Assembly (NCBI GenBank): GCA_029204225.1
Contig: CM055106.1
Coordinates: 7,633,221-7,697,220 of the forward strand
Source of the DNA: Diphasiastrum complanatum
Taxonomy: Eukaryota; Streptophyta; Lycopodiopsida; Lycopodiales; Lycopodiaceae
Reading direction: 5' to 3'
Length of the DNA: 64,000 nucleotides
The notes beneath the pieces were generated by a model. That model made no database searches, had not been told where the DNA came from, and saw nothing but the letters and a program-made list of their open reading frames with translations. Of this stretch, positions 1 to 10,668 are shown piece by piece (within the stretch, counting starts at the first letter, position 1; the number at the start of each line of letters is the position of its first letter). The position numbers were made by a program, and so were the translations under genes.

Positions 1-422
1 TACGGAACACTGAAACCCAGAAGGTAATCAGAGTCAGTTTGAGGAAAATCCCACTTTATTGATAATCTGAGAAGGTTACATTTCAAGTGTGTGACCGACC
101 CTAGTCTTCGGGGAGCTGGCATGCCAAGGCAAGTGCCAGGACAACATTCCAGCAAGGGAGGCTGAGACTTGGTCGGAGCTCGTCCTGAGTCGCAACCCGC
201 ACTCCCCTATAGTATTGGTGGGATTTGGCACCCCTCCCTCGTACCAAGCACTCTACCTAGGCTGGTAAAGCATATTTTCTCTCTCTAGGATTTTCTCTCT
301 CTAGATTTTACTGATCCCCAGGCTTCCTTTAATCATGCCTAGATTGTGTGAGGTGATTGCACATCGATCTGAGCTCTCTAGACTTCGCTAGAACCGATCA
401 AAGATTTTCAGCCATAGGAACT

Positions 423-533
423 TGGCGCCGGCTGGATTCTGGTCATAGTGGCGCCGGGAGCGGCGCCAGCGCCGTTGGTGCCGGGAGCAGCAGGGGGCGC
501 TGCTGGCGCCAGTGGCGCCGGAAGTAAAGCTTG
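423..533. other. GC-rich stretch with repeated GGCGCC
   Basis: This short island is much richer in G and C than its surroundings. It contains several GGCGCC palindromes and GCGCTGCTGGCGCC-like words. It gives the adjoining minus-strand frame a low-complexity Arg/Pro/Ala/Leu tail that has no gypsy counterpart. It lies at the junction between LTR-like DNA and the captured pol fragment. I see no coding or regulatory assignment. Confidence 0.5.
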
Positions 534-709
534 TAAAGGTAGCGGGTAAGTTGAGCTAAGACGCTACCAGTGGCATATTTGGATGCATCTGTATGAATTT
601 GGAATTCGATTTTCCAATTAGGAGATCTAAGGACGAGAGTTGAGACAATTGCCCACTTCAACTTGTGAAAAGATTTAGTGACTGGTGCTGTCCACTCGAG
701 TGGGATCAT
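521..709 (-). pseudogene. Ty3/gypsy pol fragment: end of RT and start of RNase H
   Basis: About 63 residues on the minus strand read as the connection between reverse transcriptase and RNase H of a Ty3/gypsy polyprotein. They include FHKLKWAIVSTLVLRSPNW and the RNase H start HTDASKYATGSVLAQ, in which the TDAS aspartate is retained. The match ends abruptly near 521, where GC-rich low-complexity sequence follows. It resembles the plus-strand fragment at 25.9-26.05 kb (HTYASKYAIGSVLTQ), so both probably come from one lineage. It is a fragment only, sitting inside the interrupted LTR-like copy. Confidence 0.75.
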
Positions 710-1454
710 AAGCTTGTAAATTGGCTTGGATATTCTACATATGCAACTTCTCTATGGCGGATATGATCGTATAAGTGCTATTGGTCATAAAGGTGGAAAC
801 ATCATCATGAAGCTTGTCCTTATGTTTGGCTCGTCGTTTCTCTCTCATTGGAGGAGTTATCAAAGTCGGAGCTCATGCTCTCATTGTAATCAACTCTCTT
901 GATGACATCAAAGCATGCAACTTGAAATGAGACTTCTTGACACCATATACCATGGCTATCATATAACTGATACTAGCATGTATCCGTTGTCGACTGGTGA
1001 GATTTACAACACCGAGACCAGTTAGTCTATGTATGAATGTAACCTCTTCCAAATTTAATAAAACTGATCGTTGGGGATAATTACCATTTCGGTTTCGCCT
1101 TTAGGACTAGTCCAAGTGAAAAGACCCTTACTACAACCTTTTTGTGTCGTCGGCGCCTAAGGGTCCACATCACCGACGTGTGGCTTGTCGCTACGCCATT
1201 TGGTCAGTTTGGCGACCACTATGCCTCGAGTCTCATGTGTGGCTTGTCTTTATCTTTGGTTATCTTTTGGGGACGCATTCTGAGGTGGCTTTTGGGTTGG
1301 TTGGAATTCCAGTTTTCTTAAGTCTGAATGGTTAAGCTTGATATGTTTTCTAAGTTGGCTTTTACGTAAGTGCAATATGGATGAATGTTAGACTTAAGTG
1401 TGTGTTGGGAAAACCGCTCGAGTCCCAGTGCCCTTTGAGACGCCGACGCAATAG

Positions 1455-2176
1455 TGACCGGCCTAGTCTCCGGGGTGCTAGCATGCCAAGGCGGGCACCA
1501 AGACAACATTCTAGCAAGAGAAGCTGAGACTTGGTTTGAGCCACCCCTGAGTCACAACCCCCGTTCCCCTATAGTTTATTGGTGGGATTCTCCACCTCCC
1601 TTCATACCAAGTGCTCTACCAAGCTGGTAAGCATTTTTCTCTCTCTAGAATTTATTGATCCCCAAGGCTTCCTTTAATCATACCTAGAATATGTGAGGTG
1701 ATTGCACATCGATCCGAGCTATCTGGCACTTCGCTAGAACTGATCAAAGCTTTTTCAGCCATAGTGAACTTGGCGTCGGAACTGGTGATTCTAGTCACAT
1801 TACCATTTCGGTTTTCGCCTTTAGGACTAGTCAAGTGAAAAGGACCCTTACTACAACCTTTTTGTGTCGTGTCGCGCCTAAGGGTCCACATCACCGAGAC
1901 TGTGAATGGTCGCTATGCCATTTGGTCAGTTTGGCGACCACTATGTCTTGGGTCTCATGTGTGGCTTGTCTTTACCTTTGGTTACCTTTTGGGGACGGGA
2001 TTCTGAGTTGGCTTTCGGGTTGGTTGGATTCTAGTTTTCTTAAGTTTGAATGGTTAAGCTTGTTACATTTTCTAAGTTGGCTTTTACGTAAGTGCATGAT
2101 GGATGAATGTTAGACTTAAGCGCGTGGTTGGAAAAACCGCTCAAGTCCCAGCGCCCTTTGAGACGTCGGCGCAACA
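1455..2176 (+). repeat. LTR-like unit, copy 2 (722 bp), of a gypsy relic
   Basis: This copy starts TGACCGG, ends GCAACA, and is followed after two bases by a degenerate initiator tRNA-Met primer site. It is therefore best read as a 5' LTR on the plus strand. It matches copy 1 in two blocks but lacks the 630-bp interruption. CTCTCTCTAG at 1638-1647 and AAGTGAAAAG(G)ACCC are shared by both copies. No polyadenylation or TATA element was assigned. The boundaries rest on the TG/CA ends and the primer site. Confidence 0.55.
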
Positions 2177-2735
2177 TGTGTATCAGAGCCGACTAGTCAG
2201 TCAGCTACACAAGTCTCACAGGGATGGCCACTTTTTGAGATTTGTCAAGACCAGCCATTGTGCAAGGTGCTGCCCACAGTGTAAGCATGGGTGCGTCCAC
2301 GATCAGGGTGGTCGACCAAAACGGGGGACTTGATGAGTCAAGTGCTGCCCTTGAGTGTAAGCACGGTCAGTTCTTGCGGTTCGGGCCTGGCGCCGTCTGG
2401 ACATAGGACAGATGAGGCAAAGTACTACCTAGGTAGGTGAAAGCACGGTCTGCGCCTTGTGGGGTGCGGGGTGACATATTCGAACTATACGAGTTAACCA
2501 TTGATACAGAGATGTTGCTCGAATTTGGGTGTAAAGCACGGGTGGTTAGTTGCTGGTGCGGGATAGCTGCCGATCGTTTACCTATAAGGGCTATCGACCA
2601 GAGTTGGTGGGGCATGACTAAGGCAATGTGCTGCTTATGGTGAAAGCATGGATGTTTGGATGAATGTTTCCCGTGGGCTAATTCTGTGATAGATTTGTGT
2701 GGGCACGACTAGGCAAAGGTCCTAATCCTTTGGGT
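2177..2735 (+). repeat. Gypsy leader, plus arm of a long imperfect inverted repeat
   Basis: The untranslated leader after the primer site repeats in inverted orientation at 4880-5349. Shared landmarks are the primer site, CACGATCAGGG(T)GGTCGAC, GGGGGACTTGATGAGTCAAG, GCACGGTCAGTTCT, and ATAGGACAGATGAGGCAAAG. Together they show two copies of one element family facing each other. Small frames inside it are not convincing genes. Confidence 0.7.
2179..2190 (+). promoter_or_regulatory. Primer-binding site, tRNA-iMet type (degenerate)
   Basis: TGTATCAGAGCC resembles the usual plant primer site TGGTATCAGAGC with one base missing. It sits directly downstream of the LTR-like unit. The inverted counterpart at 5338-5349 keeps the canonical bases. 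Confidence 0.6.
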
Positions 2736-2913
2736 TTAGATCTTGGTGTAACATGTTCGAACATTCACTGCAATTTCTTACAAATAAAAATAAAATTTTG
2801 CTTTGGTGCAACTTGAGAGGGATCCTTTATGTTAGCTTTGGTTGATATGTTCGTTTGTGGTGTGTTGGGAGTTGAGAGAGGACCTTACATTTGTGGGTGG
2901 ATGACACACAAGT

Positions 2914-3228
2914 ATGGAAAGGAACTTCCATGGGGCAACTCCCAAGTCTGCTTCAAAATTGTTATTCCTATCTGGAAAGATCGCGGGGAGGAAGTCAGAT
3001 TTCATGGTCGACTCCGGAGCTTCACATAATTACATCTCAAGGAGCATAGTGGAACAATTCAGCTTGCCGACCAGAAATGTTACATCAACTCTCAAGGTAG
3101 AAACAACAAAGGGAGTACTAGACAAAGCGACGTTGAACATCCCACTGCAGATTGGGAGATGGAAGGCTAAACTTAGCTTTCTGGTTTTAGAGATGGATGC
3201 CTTCGATGTGATTTTGGGCCTCCTCTGA
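2914..3228 (+). pseudogene. Ty3/gypsy retropepsin (aspartic protease) fragment
   Basis: A 104-residue frame carries the retropepsin active site MVDSGASHNYIS, with the catalytic Asp at about residue 33. The C-terminal signature DVILGLL stands where family members normally continue with a Trp-Leu motif. The protease would mature a Gag-Pol polyprotein inside the virus-like particle. The frame stops right after the ILG motif (TGA at 3226-3228), and no RT follows, so pol is truncated here. The upstream part (MERNFHGATPKSASK) resembles the Gag-protease linker of gypsy elements. It lies downstream of the LTR, primer site and leader in the same orientation, so it belongs to that element. Confidence 0.8.
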
Positions 3229-4879
3229 TGTCCTCATTAGATGTCAGATTAAAGTAAAGGTACACTCTCCCAATTAAAATTAACTACACTTAAGCTACTT
3301 GGCATAGTACCCAATTTACTGGCCACTTTTTATTAACATTGTAGCTCGCTCACCACAAGTGGGAGGCTCAGCTCTTTATATTGGAAAATGACATAATTTA
3401 AAAATATCACTTTGTCTTGGGAAAAGCGTAGATTTTATATCGCTTACATAAAACCCGAGAATCTTATTTGACTTGGTGACAGAGGTTTACTGAAATTTTC
3501 ACCCTTGTCACATCTGTCCTTGACTTTGAACTCCTTTGAGCTTGGGATTTGTCCTTTCTGCACTTTGTGTATAGCTCCATGAGCTCCAGATTTGATCATT
3601 TTCGCAAAGGTATCAAGGCTCCTTGAGCCAAAGGATTTATCATTGATCCGCCCACTTTATGGTCCACTTCGTGCCTTCTTGTCTTTGCACCTTGATTTCT
3701 CTCCTTGTCCCAGCCTGATTTTGATCCTTTTCCTTTTGGCTCTTGAAGGTAGGAAAGATTGAGTACCCCGCAATGCATCTCTCACTTAGCTTGAAGTAGT
3801 TGTCTTTGAATCAACCCAAATGTAACCATCGACCCTTGTGAGAGCCAAGGGGGTCGCACCAGTCTGATCCGCATACAAACTATTTCTTCGTGTTTGTTTG
3901 AAACACCATGTCCGTCACGCAAACATGAATTTCACAATTCCATCATTGGTCAATTGCTTCACACTCAAAAAAAGAAATGTACATCTCGCTAGGCTGCAAA
4001 TAGCTCTCTTTGAATCAGACACATGCACCCAGAGTTGCACTAGTTTGATTCCAATACGAATTGTCCCTTGGCGTCCGTTCGAAGTACCATGTCTCTCATG
4101 CAAGATTCAACTTTCACAGTTCCTTTGTTGATCAGCTGCTTTACACGTAATACAAGTTAGCGTACTCATTATGTCTCCTCATCATTTTTGGTCCAGAGAA
4201 AGCCTATAACAAGTTTTCTTTTTCACAACAAAAACTTGTCATTCATTCAAGATTTGCACCAAGAGAGAGGTGTGTGTGTGATAGTTCCCCTCCACTTATA
4301 AAATCAGCTGACCAGAGTAGAGTTCTCAGACAAAAGCCTTTCAAACACTTTGCTTTCCATCTGCTAGGATTATGGCTTGACCTAACTTGTTGCCAATCTC
4401 TGAAGAGGATCCTAGTCTTTTCCCTTTGAGGAAAACTCAACTGACACTGGATATCACCCATGCTCATTGAGTTTCAGTTCCGACAATAGCCATCCCAAAT
4501 GAAGACCAACTGTTCCATAGAAGATCTCCCCTGAAATTGCTCTTTCCAACTTTTGACTTCCTGCTTGCATCTGGCGGGCGTTGTCGCAAATAAAACTAAC
4601 CCAAGAAATAGGCTAGCCATGCATCCTTTGCAAACATGAGTCGTTCGTTGTCGTTCTACGTGCGAGTACTTGAACTGTGAATTCACGCCGTAGATTCTGT
4701 AGTCCTCTTTGTTTGATGGTACCAACCTTCAAAAGAAAGGTTCCTTCTCGAGCCATCAACTCTTTGTATCACAAGCAATCATGCAAACCAGGCAAAGCAA
4801 GAGTACTAAGACTCACCACGAATACATACAAGCAAGACACTCAGACATGATTACTAACAGGTAACAAAGACAAGGTCCT
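3229..4879. other. Unassigned spacer between two opposed gypsy ends
   Basis: No confident coding region is seen. Two diverged direct copies lie at about 3805-3975 and 4000-4155. They share GTCGCACCAGTCTGATCCGCA-like and ACCATGTC(C/T)(G/C)TCA-like stretches, each followed by a TTTCACA(A/G)TTCC core. A minus-strand frame at 4474-4725 has no recognisable motif. The stretch is probably internal sequence of one of the flanking gypsy relics. Confidence 0.35.
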
Positions 4880-5349
4880 CCTTTGAGAAAATCCTGCCAA
4901 AGGACCTTTGCCTAGATGCGCCCATGATCACAGAATCAGCCCACAGAGAACACCCATCCAACGATCCGTGCTTTCACCATTAAGCAGCACATTGCCTCAG
5001 TTACACCCCACCAAATCTGGTCGATAGCCCTTATAGCTAAACGATTGGCAGCTGACCACCCGTACTTTACACCCAAATTCGAGTAGCATCTCTGTATAAG
5101 TGGTTAACCCGTACAGTTTGACTACCTAGGCAGCACTTTGCCTCATCTGTCCTATGTGCAGACAGCGCCAGGTCCGAACCGTGAGAACTGACCGTGCTTA
5201 CACCGCAAGGACAGCACCTTGACTCATCAAGTCCCCCATTCTGTCGACCACCCCTGATCGTGGACGTGCGCACCTATCCTGATGAACCCCAAACAATGGC
5301 CATCCCTATGAGATCCGCATAGCTGATCGGCTAGTCGGCTCTGATACCA
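4880..5349 (-). repeat. Gypsy leader and primer site, minus arm of the inverted repeat
   Basis: Read on the minus strand, 5349 to 4880 gives the primer site TGGTATCAGAGC (5338-5349) and then the same leader as 2177-2735. The landmarks GGGGGACTTGATGAGTCAAG and GGCAAAGGTCCT are present. It is a second element of the same family inserted in the opposite orientation, so the two internal regions face each other. Confidence 0.7.
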
Positions 5350-5351
5350 CA

Positions 5352-5950
5352 TGTAGCACAAACATCTCAAAGGGTGCCGGAAACCACGACTTAGCTTCCC
5401 GGATTTCAACTCTTGTTGTCTGAATCCACTTGACATACATGCAGCCAACTCGCCAACAACGATCAGTCTTAACCAACTTTAAGTTCGGAAAACCACCATT
5501 GAGATCCGACCTGGCGCCATGCCAGACCGGGGGTCCCTATGTGGGTGACTTCCCTCCAAGCAAGCCGCCCGACATACATCAAACTTAACTAACTCGATGC
5601 TTCGTTACAAACGAGTAATATCCATTCCAAGCAAGACGTCTAACCTTCATTAGACTTAACCAACTCAAAGCTTCGTCACAAGCACTGGAAGCCAACCTGA
5701 TGCCACGCTAGAGTGGACAACCATAAACAAGTAACTTCCACCCAAGCAAGCCATCCAACTCAGCGACAAGTTAGAGTTAGTTCATGTTAATGCAAGGAAC
5801 ACTCAGAACCACAAGCCACGACGTATATGAAGACAACCAATTCCTAGACCGAATGGTCCCGACAGCATACCACTGGCGTCCCAGACGAATGGTCCCGACG
5901 ACATACCGCTGGCATCCCGGGATATGACCCTCAATTAAGTGTCAGATCAA
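5352..5950 (-). repeat. LTR-like sequence of the minus-strand gypsy relic; outer end uncertain
   Basis: The sequence starts TGTAGCAC immediately beyond the minus-strand primer site, as expected for the inner end of an LTR. The inner ~50 bases resemble the inner end of the LTR at 1455-2176 (CCCTTTGAGA before the terminal CA). Further out the similarity becomes hard to follow. Two 33-34-base direct repeats built on CGAATGGTCCCGAC occur at about 5850-5918. I could not find the distal terminus. Confidence 0.4.
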
Positions 5951-7182
5951 GGGGGTGCGCCTCGAGCGAGCTTCTTGTCATTTCCGAGCAAGCTTCACCA
6001 TTACATTTATTAATTTTCCTCTATTATCTATCTTTTTTTTAGTCACAGTGTGTGCACATTTTCTCTAAATCCATACTCTTATATGTTGATGGTGTGATTA
6101 TATTCATACTAAGTATTTCTTAAATTTACAATTCTAAGACTTTTCAAAAGCTTTTAATTGAGAGACATAAAAAACAGTAGTAGTAAGGAAGATCTCCAAG
6201 TGGCAAAAGCTTTCAAATCTTACATGAAATATCACAATGAAAAGATTACATAGAGACCTTCAAAGAGGCAAGTGACAGTAAAAGAATAGATGCATCAATA
6301 TTGATGTTTTTTCTTAGCAATTTAATGTAAAAGTAGATTATTGGAGTATGAATATATGCGGTGAAGTTGCAAATAATACAGTAGTAACCTCTTTGAAACA
6401 TCATCCACCATTAACCACAAAGCAAAAAACCATTCACATTTTCTTAATGTAAAATCATGAAGGAAGCTCTCTTGGGCAAGAAGAATGAGTGCCCATGACC
6501 ATGAAGAGTGAACAATGCTACAAGATGAACAAGTAAAAGCCTAATTTGATAGCTTGCATCATAATAAATACGCATGCACTTACAAGAGAAATATATTTAT
6601 ATCTATTTGTGCCTACGACCAAGTAAGTTTGGTATGATATCCATGCTAGAGAAATACATTTACCTTTAACTCTGCCTATTGCCAGATCACTTTGGTAAAT
6701 TGCATTATGCATGCACAAAGAGAAGCCATTGTCCTATTCACTTTAGAACATTGTAGCATATTGGAGCTAAAATATTACTACAATTTTCCAAAACATAAGA
6801 TAAAAAAATTTGTAGATAAGCTAGTAAGAAGAACGATAGAACTCTAAGCCCATCCTCCTTGAATACAATTCACCTACGACATATGCTTGGCATGAATGGC
6901 ACACATGTTTGTATTTTCAAACAAACTAACAAAGATAAGCCCCATCAGTCTCTTCAAGAGCTAACACAACATGGCTCTGAAAATGCAAATCAACCTACAA
7001 AAATAATGCACAATAACAAACACATACAAACAAAAGAACTTCACAGATTGAGACAATTGTGGTAATTCAAGGCAAAACGGTAGTTTTAAATTTAAACTCT
7101 AAAAGTGTCACCTTATAATTCAAATTAATCTCATCAACAAGATGCTAAAACTATAGTTCCTTTAGTAGATGCTTAGTGCTCT

Positions 7183-7186
<4 letters not shown>
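5951..7186. other. AT-rich spacer, nothing recognised
   Basis: Both strands contain only short frames with no recognisable motif or repeat. The base composition shifts to AT-rich compared with the gypsy relics on the left. Confidence 0.5.

Positions 7187-7230
<44 letters not shown>
7187..7230. repeat. (AT)22 microsatellite
   Basis: An uninterrupted AT dinucleotide run of 44 bases. Frames across it encode Ile-Tyr repeats and are not genes. Confidence 0.95.
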
Positions 7231-7233
<3 letters not shown>

Positions 7234-7239
7234 ATTATA

Positions 7240-7700
7240 TACTAGTAAAGAGTGCCCATTGTTGACGGGAAATGTAGGCCGATCTTCATAGAAATGCATT
7301 TTTATTTCAACCTTTTCCGTGGAAAGTCTGATAATTTTAAAAATCCTTAGAGCACCTTTCAAATTTTTGATAATGAAAGTCTCATTTGTTTAACACCTTT
7401 CACCATGAAAGTATGTACATGCACTTCAAAACACTATGTGTGTTGGTAAAGGATAATTTGAATTTGGAGTGGGCCCCATAGATGCATGCATGGGGAGGAG
7501 GGGCATGTATCCTTTTCCCCATACATGCATCCTCCTCCCCAAGTTTTTTAGTTAGAAAAAGCTCATGCATGGGTGAAGGGAGGAGGATGCATGGGTACAC
7601 CCATACACATGCGCAAAAATGTACATAAGTTTAAATATATATATAGACTAGTAAAAAGTGCCCGTCGTTGACGGGCAATGGAAGCCGATCTAGGTGGCGG
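7240..7700. repeat. Two copies of a short hairpin repeat flanking ~400 bp
   Basis: Copies at about 7240-7285 and 7647-7693 share ACTAGTAAA(G/A)AGTGCCC, then GTTGACGGG, then a GCCGATCT end. In the second copy GCCCGTC and GACGGGC form a 7-bp stem with a 3-base loop. In the first copy one arm has decayed (GCCCATT). TATA-rich sequence precedes both. They may be ends of a small mobile element. Between them lies a CATGCATGGGGAGGAGG-like imperfect inverted repeat (7485-7541). No coding sequence is supported. Confidence 0.55.
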
Positions 7701-7754
7701 CCGATGATTTGGATCATGGCCGATCTCTCACATCTTGCATCTCTAATATCTAAC

Positions 7755-8050
7755 ATTCGATTCTTTGAAAAAATTTGAGTCCTTGGAAAAATTTGAGCCT
7801 TTAAAAAAATTCGAGTTTTCGGAAAAATTCTAGTCTTCTAAAAAATTCCAGTCTTTGGGAAAAAAATCGAGTTTTTTTGATAAAATTGAGTCTTTTGAGA
7901 AATTTGACTTGACAGTACAAAGGATCCTTCGATCCTTCGAAAAAATTCGAGTCTTTGAAAAAATTCAATCCTTTGGAAAAATTCAGGTTGTCGAAAAAAT
8001 TCGAGTCTTTCCAACAATTTTAGTCTTGGAAAAATTCGAGTCTTAAGAAA
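7755..8050. repeat. Degenerate minisatellite, ~18-bp unit
   Basis: About 15 diverged copies of a unit close to TTTGGAAAAATTCGAGTC run in tandem. The plus strand therefore gives an artefactual Phe-Glu-Lys-Ile-repeat frame at 7855-8046. Units vary by one or two bases of length and several substitutions, so the array is old. Confidence 0.85.
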
Positions 8051-8058
8051 ATTTAAAG

Positions 8059-8427
8059 TTCTGACCGTTTTTTACTAAATCCGACCAATTTCGACGGGCA
8101 TAGAATCCCAAGAATGTGTATAGAGTTTCTGGTTCGGATGCACGTTTTTGTGAGTACTAAATCATTTGGAGCCCGGTTTAGTTTTGCAGGTTTGTATCGG
8201 CGTGCAGCATAGGACAAAACAAAGGGTCCAAAAAAACGGACTTTGTTCGGCGACACTGGACCAGTTCTCATGAATGTTGGAAAGTAGTCCATTTAGTGGC
8301 ATTTCCTTCGCCAAACGGCATCGGAATTGAGTGGTGAATGAACCTGTGGGTTCGTGTCGAGCCCACGAACCTATGGACACCACCCATTTGAAGTTCTAAC
8401 TATTTTTTATGAAATCCAACCAATTTC
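8059..8427. repeat. 35-bp direct repeat pair
   Basis: Bases 8059-8093 and 8393-8427 are near copies, running from GTTCT(G/A)AC to CCAATTTC, about 334 bases apart. The sequence between them has no convincing reading frame on either strand. Confidence 0.6.
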
Positions 8428-8429
8428 TG

Positions 8430-8633
8430 GCTCGTTGGGCTTGTGTAGCAGGCCATATAGGCATGTCATAGGTCTGATATCTACCAAGCCTGTCGCAGAC
8501 TGCCACGTGGCAAGTCATGTAGGCCTAACCCATGGCAAGTCATGCAAGCTTGGGATTTGCCACATAGCAAACCACATAGTTCTAACATAGGCTTGCGTGG
8601 CAAGCCAACCAGGCTCTTTCACGTAGGCCTCAG

Positions 8634-8728
<95 letters not shown>

Positions 8729-9720
8729 GGGTGTCGAAAGTGTCACATGGCAAGCCACATGAAAAACCATGTAGGCTTGGGACCGTCCATGTGGCAAGCC
8801 ACGTAGGCCTATCATAGGCTTGTGGCTTGTCACATGGCCTACCATATGCTATGTAGTAGGTCACATAGGCCTACTATCTAGCAAACCTATCATAGGTTGC
8901 CACATGGCAAGCCAAGTAGGCCTGCCACATGGCAAATCATACAAGCCTGGGGTTTGCCACATGGCAAGCCGTGTCGGCTTACCATAGGCTTGTGCGGCAA
9001 GCCAACAGAGCTCTACCATATAGGCCCGAGTGGACCCAGCGAGAGATATAGAGAGGTGGGCTCGAAAGCTGACACATGGCAAGCCATGTAGGCCTACCAT
9101 AGGCTTGCATGGCAGACCACATAGGCATGGCATAGGCCTCATGTCTGCCATGTCAGCATGTTGTAGGTTGCCACATAGGCTTTCCATAGGCTTGTGTGGC
9201 AAGCCAACCAGGCTCTGCCACGTAGGCTTGAGTTGACATAGAGAGAGAAAGAGGTGGGGCTCGCAAGCTACCATGTGGCAAGCCACGTAGGCCTACCACG
9301 TAGAAAACCATGGAGGGTGATACTTCCCATGTCGTAAGCCATGTAGGACTACCATAGGCTTGTGTAGCAAGCCACATAGGTATGTCATAAATCTACTATC
9401 TGCCAATTTTGTTGTAGGCTACCACGTAGGACTACCACGTGGCAAGTCTTGCAAGTTAAGGGTTTGCCATGTGGCAAACCATGTAGGTCTAACATAGGCT
9501 TGTGTGGCAAGCCAACCAGGCTTTGCCATGTAGGCCTGAGTGGACCTAGAGAGAGAAAGAGGTGGAGCTCAAAAGTTGCCACGTGGCAAGCCACATATGC
9601 CTTCCATAGGCTTGTGTGGCTTGCCACATGGCCTACCATAGGCTTGCGTAACAGGCCAAATAGGCCTGCTATCTACCAAGCCTGTCATAGGCTTATAGCT
9701 CATCATAATTAGGACCCTTG
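8430..9720. repeat. Complex satellite of GGCAAGCCA / TAGGCCTA words
   Basis: The block is made of irregularly repeated short words: CACATGGCAAGCCA, GTAGGCCTACCATAGGC, TTGTGTGGCAAGCCAACCA and GAGTGGAC followed by GA-rich sequence. The larger module ending in the GA-rich part recurs near 8625, 9020, 9223 and 9536, so the higher-order period is not constant. Many words are near-palindromic. Translation of both strands gives many overlapping frames with Gly/Leu/Pro/His repetition, which are shadows of the repeat. No CRISPR-like constant repeat and spacer pattern exists. Confidence 0.85.
8636..8725. repeat. (GA)45 microsatellite within the satellite
   Basis: An uninterrupted GA run of 90 bases. 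It stands where the other satellite modules have a short GAGAGAGAAAGAGGTGG stretch, so it looks like an expansion of that segment. Confidence 0.95.
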
Positions 9721-9734
9721 CTTCTATCACACTA

Positions 9735-9860
9735 GCAAAAACCTTTTAACCATTGGTGTCCTAAAATAACATCACTAAGTGTCAGACCAGTTCCCAGTAT
9801 ACTAACATTTAGCTTACTAAAAGTAATAATAAAATGCACTTCATAGGTGCCAAAAAAATG
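9735..9860 (-). pseudogene. Possible gypsy retropepsin C-terminal fragment
   Basis: On the minus strand a short frame reads FIITFSKLNVSILGTG and then SDVILGHQWLKGF. It resembles the end of a gypsy aspartic protease, where a hydrophobic stretch is followed by ILGxxWL. No active-site DSG is found upstream (9860-9930). The match is short and could be chance. No other pol domain adjoins it. Confidence 0.3.
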
Positions 9861-10460
9861 AATGCAAAAGCTCAAAGTGAATGTATCCAGTCTTCTGTGG
9901 TTGCAAAACGTGTGATGCAATAAGCTCAACTAGCACTCCAACATGCTAAATATGCACATCCTTGTGCTTAAACATCTGCTTAAATGAATGAGAGAGGACT
10001 CACTTACCGTCATCCTCAAGAAAGGTGCTTAGATTGTCATGTCCCACCACCCACTCCAAAGTGGTGTTTTTTACTAGCTACATAAACAACTCCATAATAA
10101 GGACATAGACACTGCATCCATACAAACATTCAATCCACAATAAGAGTGAGGGACTTTTCTTTGAAAGATGTATACATATATTTGACATAGTGTCATAGCA
10201 GTCACTGATGATCACTGCCTTCCACACACTCTTCATTGGCAAGCTTATGATGTCTAGTGTTCTTTGCATCAGAAGTCTTATATGACCATGATGGAAAGCA
10301 AAAAGCTCAACCTCTGGGATAAGGCAATGAATCTAAAAGAAAATGTTAAATATCAACCGGTGGATGGTAGACAATTGCACATGTGTCGACGCAACAGCTC
10401 TGCCTGACATTGGATCACCAGCAGGCAGCGAGGAGCTGATTTGTACTTTTTATTCTTTCG
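9861..10460. other. Spacer, nothing recognised
   Basis: Only short frames without motifs are present. No repeat of note was seen until the tandem duplication that begins at 10461. Confidence 0.4.
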
Positions 10461-10668
10461 CAGGTCCATAGAACTGAATGCCAGGACTGAAAAAGCAATA
10501 GTAATTGCTTTCAAATAGCACATAGGCTATTGGGCAGCAACTTACTCTCTCAATTCTTCATGGCAGGTCCATAGAACTGACTGTCAGGACTGAAGAAGCA
10601 ATAGCGATCGATTTCATACAGCACATAGGCTATTGGGCTGCTATTGGGCAGTGACTTAGACTCTCAAC
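10461..10668. repeat. Tandem duplication, ~103-bp unit, two copies
   Basis: Bases 10461-10563 and 10564-10668 are adjacent copies. Both open with CAGGTCCATAGAACTGA, share CACATAGGCTATTGGGC, and end near ACTCTCAA. The second copy has a small internal repeat of CTATTGGGC. No gene is associated. Confidence 0.85.

Larger units (their letters stand above)
92..1453 (+). repeat. Degenerate LTR-like copy 1, interrupted by ~630 bp
   Basis: Bases 92-450 match 1455-1800, and bases 1081-1453 match 1799-2176, so this is a second copy of the downstream LTR-like unit with extra DNA (about 450-1080) inside it. It begins TGACCG and ends GCAATA, where the other copy ends GCAACA. The interruption holds a GC-rich stretch and a minus-strand gypsy fragment. 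The two copies abut with one base between them (1454). No target duplication is visible around the interruption. The LTR assignment comes from the neighbouring copy, which is followed by a primer-binding-site-like sequence. Confidence 0.5.

Noticed and set aside
4243-4725. Minus-strand frames between the opposed gypsy ends as gag
   Set aside because: No capsid or zinc-knuckle motif could be read, so no domain was assigned.
7855-8046. Phe-Glu-Lys-Ile repeat frame as a coiled-coil peptide
   Set aside because: It is produced by the ~18-bp minisatellite, and no start context or conservation is apparent.
8619-8864. Open frames across the GA/TC tracts (Leu-Ser and Arg-Glu repeats)
   Set aside because: They are translations of pure dinucleotide repeats. 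The same applies to 60280-60786.
8430-9720. Possible CRISPR-like array
   Set aside because: The repeat words vary in length, order and spacing, there are no constant repeats with unique spacers, and the context is eukaryotic.
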